The position numbers and the translations under genes are program-made. Below are positions 61,287 to 64,000 of a stretch of 64,000 nt of DNA, in pieces. Location: positions 1 through 64,000 of the forward strand of contig CAKQRB010000036.1 in assembly GCA_934271195.1 (NCBI GenBank). Direction: 5' to 3'. The notes beneath the pieces were generated by a model. That model was not told where the DNA came from. It searched no databases and saw only the letters and a program-made list of their open reading frames with translations. The DNA is from an uncultured Alphaproteobacteria bacterium (GTDB lineage: Bacteria; Pseudomonadota; Alphaproteobacteria; RF32; CAG-239). Each line of letters begins with the position of its first letter. Positions within the stretch are counted from its first letter, which is position 1.

Positions 61287-62054
61287 CTACGGATATTGAA
61301 TTGTAATTTTTCTCTGGGCTCTCTCAACCAAAACAATGGTATAAATCAAAACAACGACCATAATCATCAGCAGGGCAATCACGCCTAAAGACATAGAGCC
61401 GACCCGCCCCAGCTCAAAGGTCTTGGCCAGAGCCGACGGAATATTGGCAATAATACCGACCGTAATAATCAGGGAAGAACCATTGCCAACACCGCGAGCC
61501 GTAATCTGTTCGCCCAGCCAGACGATAAACATTGTACCGCCGACCAGAGAAACCACTGTTGTAAACTTAAAGGTAAAACCTGGATCAACCACGGCAGAAA
61601 CACCGGCCGCACCGGTCATTCCTTCCAAACCGACGGCAATACCATATCCCTGGATAATAGTAATCAAAACCGTCAAAATGCGGGTATACTGCGTAATTTT
61701 TCGATGTCCGGCTTCGCCTTCTTTCTTCAGCGCTCCCAGAGACGGAATAACCGACTGCCCGAGCTGAACAATAATAGAAGCCGAAATGTACGGCATAATA
61801 TTAAGAGCAAAAATGGTCATACGCTCTAACGCGCCACCGGCAAACATATTAAACATTCCGAGGATGCCGCCTGAATTTCTGTTAAAAATATCAGCCAGAA
61901 TATGCGGATCAATCCCCGGCAGCGGGATAAATGTTCCCAACCGGAAAACGATTAAGGCCAAAATTGTAAACCACAATCTTTTCTTTAGTTCTTCAGCTTT
62001 GCTAAAAGCAGACATATCAAGATTCGCTGCCATTTTTTCTGCAAGAGAAACCAT
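61287..62054 (-). CDS. secY: SecY, N-terminal part (TM1-TM6), ending at an in-frame TAG
   Basis: 255 residues of the protein-translocation channel. FRLGTFIPLPGIDP, then MPYISASIIVQLGQSVIP and MFIVWLGEQITARGVGNGSS are conserved SecY sequences. The frame stops at TAG (61287-61289) directly after VERAQRKITIQYP, where relatives continue with Lys-Arg (QYPKR). The codon is one base from AAG. This is the C4 loop between TM6 and TM7, a flexible, protease-exposed stretch. AGGAAG precedes the ATG. SecY is essential, so a real stop here needs explanation: split protein, suppression, or an error in the sequence. Confidence 0.9.
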   Translation of the reverse strand: MVSLAEKMAANLDMSAFSKAEELKKRLWFTILALIVFRLGTFIPLPGIDPHILADIFNRNSGGILGMFNMFAGGALERMTIFALNIMPYISASIIVQLGQSVIPSLGALKKEGEAGHRKITQYTRILTVLITIIQGYGIAVGLEGMTGAAGVSAVVDPGFTFKFTTVVSLVGGTMFIVWLGEQITARGVGNGSSLIITVGIIANIPSALAKTFELGRVGSMSLGVIALLMIMVVVLIYTIVLVERAQRKITIQYP

Positions 62055-62118
62055 TTTTACTTCCTTATTTTATTTTTAAACAACCAAGCAAGGGATATTT
62101 CCCTTTTAAACTAAGCTA

Positions 62119-62146
62119 GTTATACACGAAAAAAATTTTAATTCAA
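62119..62146 (-). promoter_or_regulatory. Putative promoter of secY-adk
   Basis: On the minus strand TTGAAT (62141-62146) and TATAAC (62119-62124) are 16 bases apart, about 65 bases ahead of the secY start. It would free secY from the rplO transcript. Confidence 0.55.
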
Positions 62147-62264
62147 CAAAATTATCCATTTACACCATGAGAATAAAACAATTCTCTAAATATTCAACAA
62201 AACATTTGTAAAAGAACACCTGTCTTTTATCCTAAATAGGAATGTGATTTCTGATTTGAAGGAA

Positions 62265-62400
62265 GAAACACGGAAGAAAAAGTTTTCAGCAAACTCCCCG
62301 GTGGCGACACCAATGGAGAGAAACGATGGAGCAAACGCTTATACGCGGTGGGTTCGAAACCGGACAGTCCTGCGCAACGAATAAAATAGCTGAACATAGA
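62265..62400. ncRNA. GC-rich non-coding island between rplO and secY, possible structured RNA
   Basis: Inside an AT-rich gap (62055-62560) this segment is markedly richer in G and C and has nested stems: CTCC...GGAG enclosing GGTG-GCGA-CACC (62295-62318), and GGTT-CGA-AACC (62351-62361). No ORF longer than about 30 codons with a ribosome site is visible on the plus strand, and no known RNA motif is matched. The rest of the gap holds the secY promoter and nothing else I can name. Confidence 0.35.
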
Positions 62401-62522
62401 CACACTGGCAGATTCTGATTTTTACCCCAAAGCAATCATTCCTTACTTAAAAAAGCTAAAAGACATTAACAAAACCATTATTCTCAGTGATATAAACTGA
62501 CAGCATTCTTCTCCTATTAAAA

Positions 62523-62555
62523 CAAAAAAGCGGCTTCTCACAAAACCGCTTTTTA
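62523..62555 (-). terminator. Terminator after the 67-residue membrane ORF
   Basis: AAGCGG/CCGCTT stem (62528-62551) with a 12-base loop, followed by TTTTTTG on the minus strand, five bases past the ORF stop. Confidence 0.6.
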
Positions 62556-62560
62556 TTAAA

Positions 62561-62764
62561 TTAGTAACCGCGACGATAACGGCGCAACTTTTGTAAACCT
62601 ATACAGAGTAGCGCTGCCCAGCATGAAACACCTGATGTAATGAGTGCTACTAGGGCTACATCCATGTAATGCTTAAATCCGGCTACCCAGAACAACACAA
62701 CGCCAGCCATCGCAATAACCAATGCAATAATAATAATTTTTTCTAATTTTTCCATTCTTTCCAT
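62561..62764 (-). CDS. Small two-helix membrane protein inserted between rplO and secY
   Basis: 67 residues: a short charged start (MERMEKLEK), two hydrophobic helices (IIIIALVIAMAGVVLFWVAG and MDVALVALITSGVSCWAALL) and a basic end (LRRYRRGY). It has its own promoter-like boxes upstream and a terminator downstream, which supports a real gene. An internal Met at residue 4 is an alternative start. I know no family. The position inside the spc operon is unusual. Confidence 0.5.
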   Translation of the reverse strand: MERMEKLEKIIIIALVIAMAGVVLFWVAGFKHYMDVALVALITSGVSCWAALLCIGLQKLRRYRRGY

Positions 62765-62830
62765 ATTTTTTTAATTTTTATGGGGTTCTCCCCGATTAGT
62801 AATTCTCAAAATAATTTAACATTGGAATGT

Positions 62831-62859
62831 ACCATATCACACTTTTATGTCCATATCAA
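62831..62859 (-). promoter_or_regulatory. Putative promoter of the small membrane ORF
   Basis: TTGATA (62854-62859) and TATGGT (62831-62836) on the minus strand, 17 bases apart. A GGGGAGAACCCC mini-hairpin lies in the 5' leader near 62785-62796. Confidence 0.45.
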
Positions 62860-62886
62860 GCTTTTTTTGACAAAAAATATTTTTTA

Positions 62887-62920
62887 AAAGAAAAAGGCGG
62901 AACAATTATCCCGCCTTTTT
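62887..62920 (-). terminator. Terminator after rplO
   Basis: A ten-base perfect stem (AAAAAGGCGG/CCGCCTTTTT, 62891-62920) with a ten-base loop lies 28 bases past the rplO stop. It should end the spc-operon transcript before secY. Confidence 0.8.
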
Positions 62921-62947
62921 CATCAAATTGCTGTTCTGCTTTCAAGC

Positions 62948-63400
62948 TTAGATAAAGTTAACTTTACCACCGGCTTTTTCAACAGCTTCAACAGCTGCTT
63001 TGGAAGCAGAATTAACGCTGATAACAACTTTTGCAGTCAAAGCACCGCGAGCCAACAAGCGAACACCGTCCAATTTCTTGGAAATAACGCCCGCGCTCAT
63101 CAATGTATCAACATCAATAGCTTCGGCCTTCAACTTACCTGCATCAACAGCCTTTTGAATAGTATCAAGATTTACAACGGCAAACTCTTTAGAGAACGGG
63201 TTATTAAAACCACGCTTCGGAAGTCTGCGGTAAATAGGCATTTGACCGCCTTCAAAACCGTTAACGGCAACACCTGAACGGGACTTCTGGCCTTTCTGAC
63301 CACGACCGCCGGTCTTACCTGAGCCGCTGCCAATACCGCGGGCAACGCGCTTACGGGACTTTCTGGCGCCTTCGTTATCTTTAATTTCATTCAATTTCAT
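62948..63400 (-). CDS. rplO: 50S ribosomal protein L15 (uL15)
   Basis: 150 residues with [20 protein letters not shown] and [12 protein letters not shown] (the glycine-rich uL15 N-terminus), [19 protein letters not shown], and the C-terminal globular part [20 protein letters not shown]. It is an early-binding protein of the large subunit. It is normally followed at once by secY; here a terminator follows instead. Ribosome site AAGGTG. Confidence 0.97.
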   Translation of the reverse strand: MKLNEIKDNEGARKSRKRVARGIGSGSGKTGGRGQKGQKSRSGVAVNGFEGGQMPIYRRLPKRGFNNPFSKEFAVVNLDTIQKAVDAGKLKAEAIDVDTLMSAGVISKKLDGVRLLARGALTAKVVISVNSASKAAVEAVEKAGGKVNFI

Positions 63401-63466
63401 ATCTATTCACCTTAAATAATCGGAGTAAGGAGCCGGCAGAAGATTTGACCGCTGCCAACTGCCACA

Positions 63467-63655
63467 TTACTTTTCAACTTTAACCAAGTGAGCCACTTTT
63501 TTAATCATCCCGCGTACCGAAGGAGTATCCTCCAAAACCGATACTTTGTGCATTTTGTTCAGGCCCAGCCCTTTAAGGGTAGCTTCCTGATCAGCCGGAC
63601 GATTATTCGCGCTTCTGATTTGAGTAACTTTAATAGTTTTTTTATTTGCTGACAT
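63467..63655 (-). CDS. rpmD: 50S ribosomal protein L30 (uL30)
   Basis: 62 residues: [20 protein letters not shown], then [20 protein letters not shown] and [15 protein letters not shown]. The length and motifs are standard for bacterial L30. It lies three bases after rpsE and 66 bases before rplO. Confidence 0.96.
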   Translation of the reverse strand: MSANKKTIKVTQIRSANNRPADQEATLKGLGLNKMHKVSVLEDTPSVRGMIKKVAHLVKVEK

Positions 63656-63658
63656 CGA

Positions 63659-64000
63659 TTAAGCCTCCTCAACTGAAAGTTTTGCATTTGAAGAGTTTTC
63701 ACGACGGCTAACAATATCACCGACTTTTTTGCCGCGTTTGGCAGCAACCATTCTCGGAGAATTGATAGATTGCAAAGCGTCAAAAGTTGCCTTAATCATA
63801 TTATAAGGGTTGTTGGAACCCAAAGACTTAGCAACAACGTCTTGCACACCCAAAACTTCAAAAATAGCACGCATCGGGCCGCCGGCAATAACACCGGTAC
63901 CGGCAGGAGCTGTTCTCAGAACAACTTTACCCGCACCAAAACGTCCGTGAACATCATGATGAAGAGTTCTGCCCTCACGCAGAGGAATGCGAACCATATT
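63659..64000 (-). CDS. rpsE: 30S ribosomal protein S5 (uS5), C-terminal part
   Basis: The gene runs off the right edge of the window, so its N-terminal third is missing. The visible 114 residues hold [40 protein letters not shown] and [16 protein letters not shown], the C-terminal domain of uS5. The short tail ([15 protein letters not shown]) is typical. S5 helps decoding accuracy and helicase activity at the mRNA entry. Confidence 0.96.
   Translation of the reverse strand, partial: NMVRIPLREGRTLHHDVHGRFGAGKVVLRTAPAGTGVIAGGPMRAIFEVLGVQDVVAKSLGSNNPYNMIKATFDALQSINSPRMVAAKRGKKVGDIVSRRENSSNAKLSVEEA

Noticed and set aside
60702..62054. UAG reassigned to an amino acid in this genome
   Set aside because: TAG ends serS, mrp, the HAD gene, the M49-like gene, the ArsR gene and others at exactly the expected C-termini, so only the secY TAG is out of place.
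62340..62365. tRNA-like T-arm (GGGTTCGAAACC) between rplO and secY
   Set aside because: The flanking bases do not form a five-base T-stem, and no anticodon or acceptor arms can be folded around it.

Overview
This window is a chromosomal stretch from an alphaproteobacterium, probably an uncultured, AT-leaning and possibly host-associated lineage. The G+C content looks like the mid-40s by eye; I did not compute it. The assignment rests on four things: the protein families, a DUF6468 protein and a MotE-like protein behind fliL-fliM, a GTTC-N7-GTTC LexA-type box in front of umuD, and the style of the ribosomal and HflKC genes. UAG, UAA and UGA are all used as normal stops. No insertion sequence, prophage, CRISPR array or rRNA operon is visible.

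Layout. 1-2.4 kb: the end of an unknown membrane protein, a probable HNH-nuclease toxin with an overlapping SUKH immunity gene, and tRNA-Gln(CUG). 2.5-9 kb: GNAT acetyltransferase, aspS, rnd, an ArsR regulator, xseB-ispA, and a small lipoprotein/membrane protein pair. 9-16 kb: an unusual operon of a membrane-anchored MEMO-AMMECR1 fusion, an M49-like metallopeptidase and sdaA, preceded by a HAD phosphatase and serS. 16-20.7 kb: a secreted protein, a 949-residue prepilin-like tip-adhesin candidate and a minor-pilin-like protein. 21-28.9 kb: the flagellar genes fliL-fliM-DUF6468-motE-TPR protein, translationally coupled to uvrB. 28.9-37.7 kb: dsbA, a phosphate transporter with its DUF47 partner, mrp, hflK-hflC-degP-holC and galU. 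37.8-45.4 kb: a giant AsmA-family protein and a nucleoside salvage operon (cdd-punA-deoC-deoA). 45.4-52 kb: two large Ala-rich proteins of the same architecture. 52-56.3 kb: an S66 peptidase, LexA-controlled umuDC, and a CPA antiporter. 56.3-57.3 kb: a gene-poor stretch with a broken cold-shock gene and a candidate structured RNA. 57.3-64 kb: the alpha and spc ribosomal operons on the minus strand.

The most striking observations are in and around the ribosomal region. secY carries one in-frame amber codon exactly in the cytoplasmic loop between TM6 and TM7, with an ATG four codons later. It has also been separated from rplO by a terminator, a 67-residue membrane ORF and a GC-rich non-coding island, and has its own promoter. 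The neighbouring cold-shock pseudogene has two in-frame UGA codons, both at positions where the family has glycine. Other points are a UmuD homologue whose catalytic lysine is arginine, and two large paralogue-like proteins of unknown function. All functions are inferred by reading the sequence; no database search was run.
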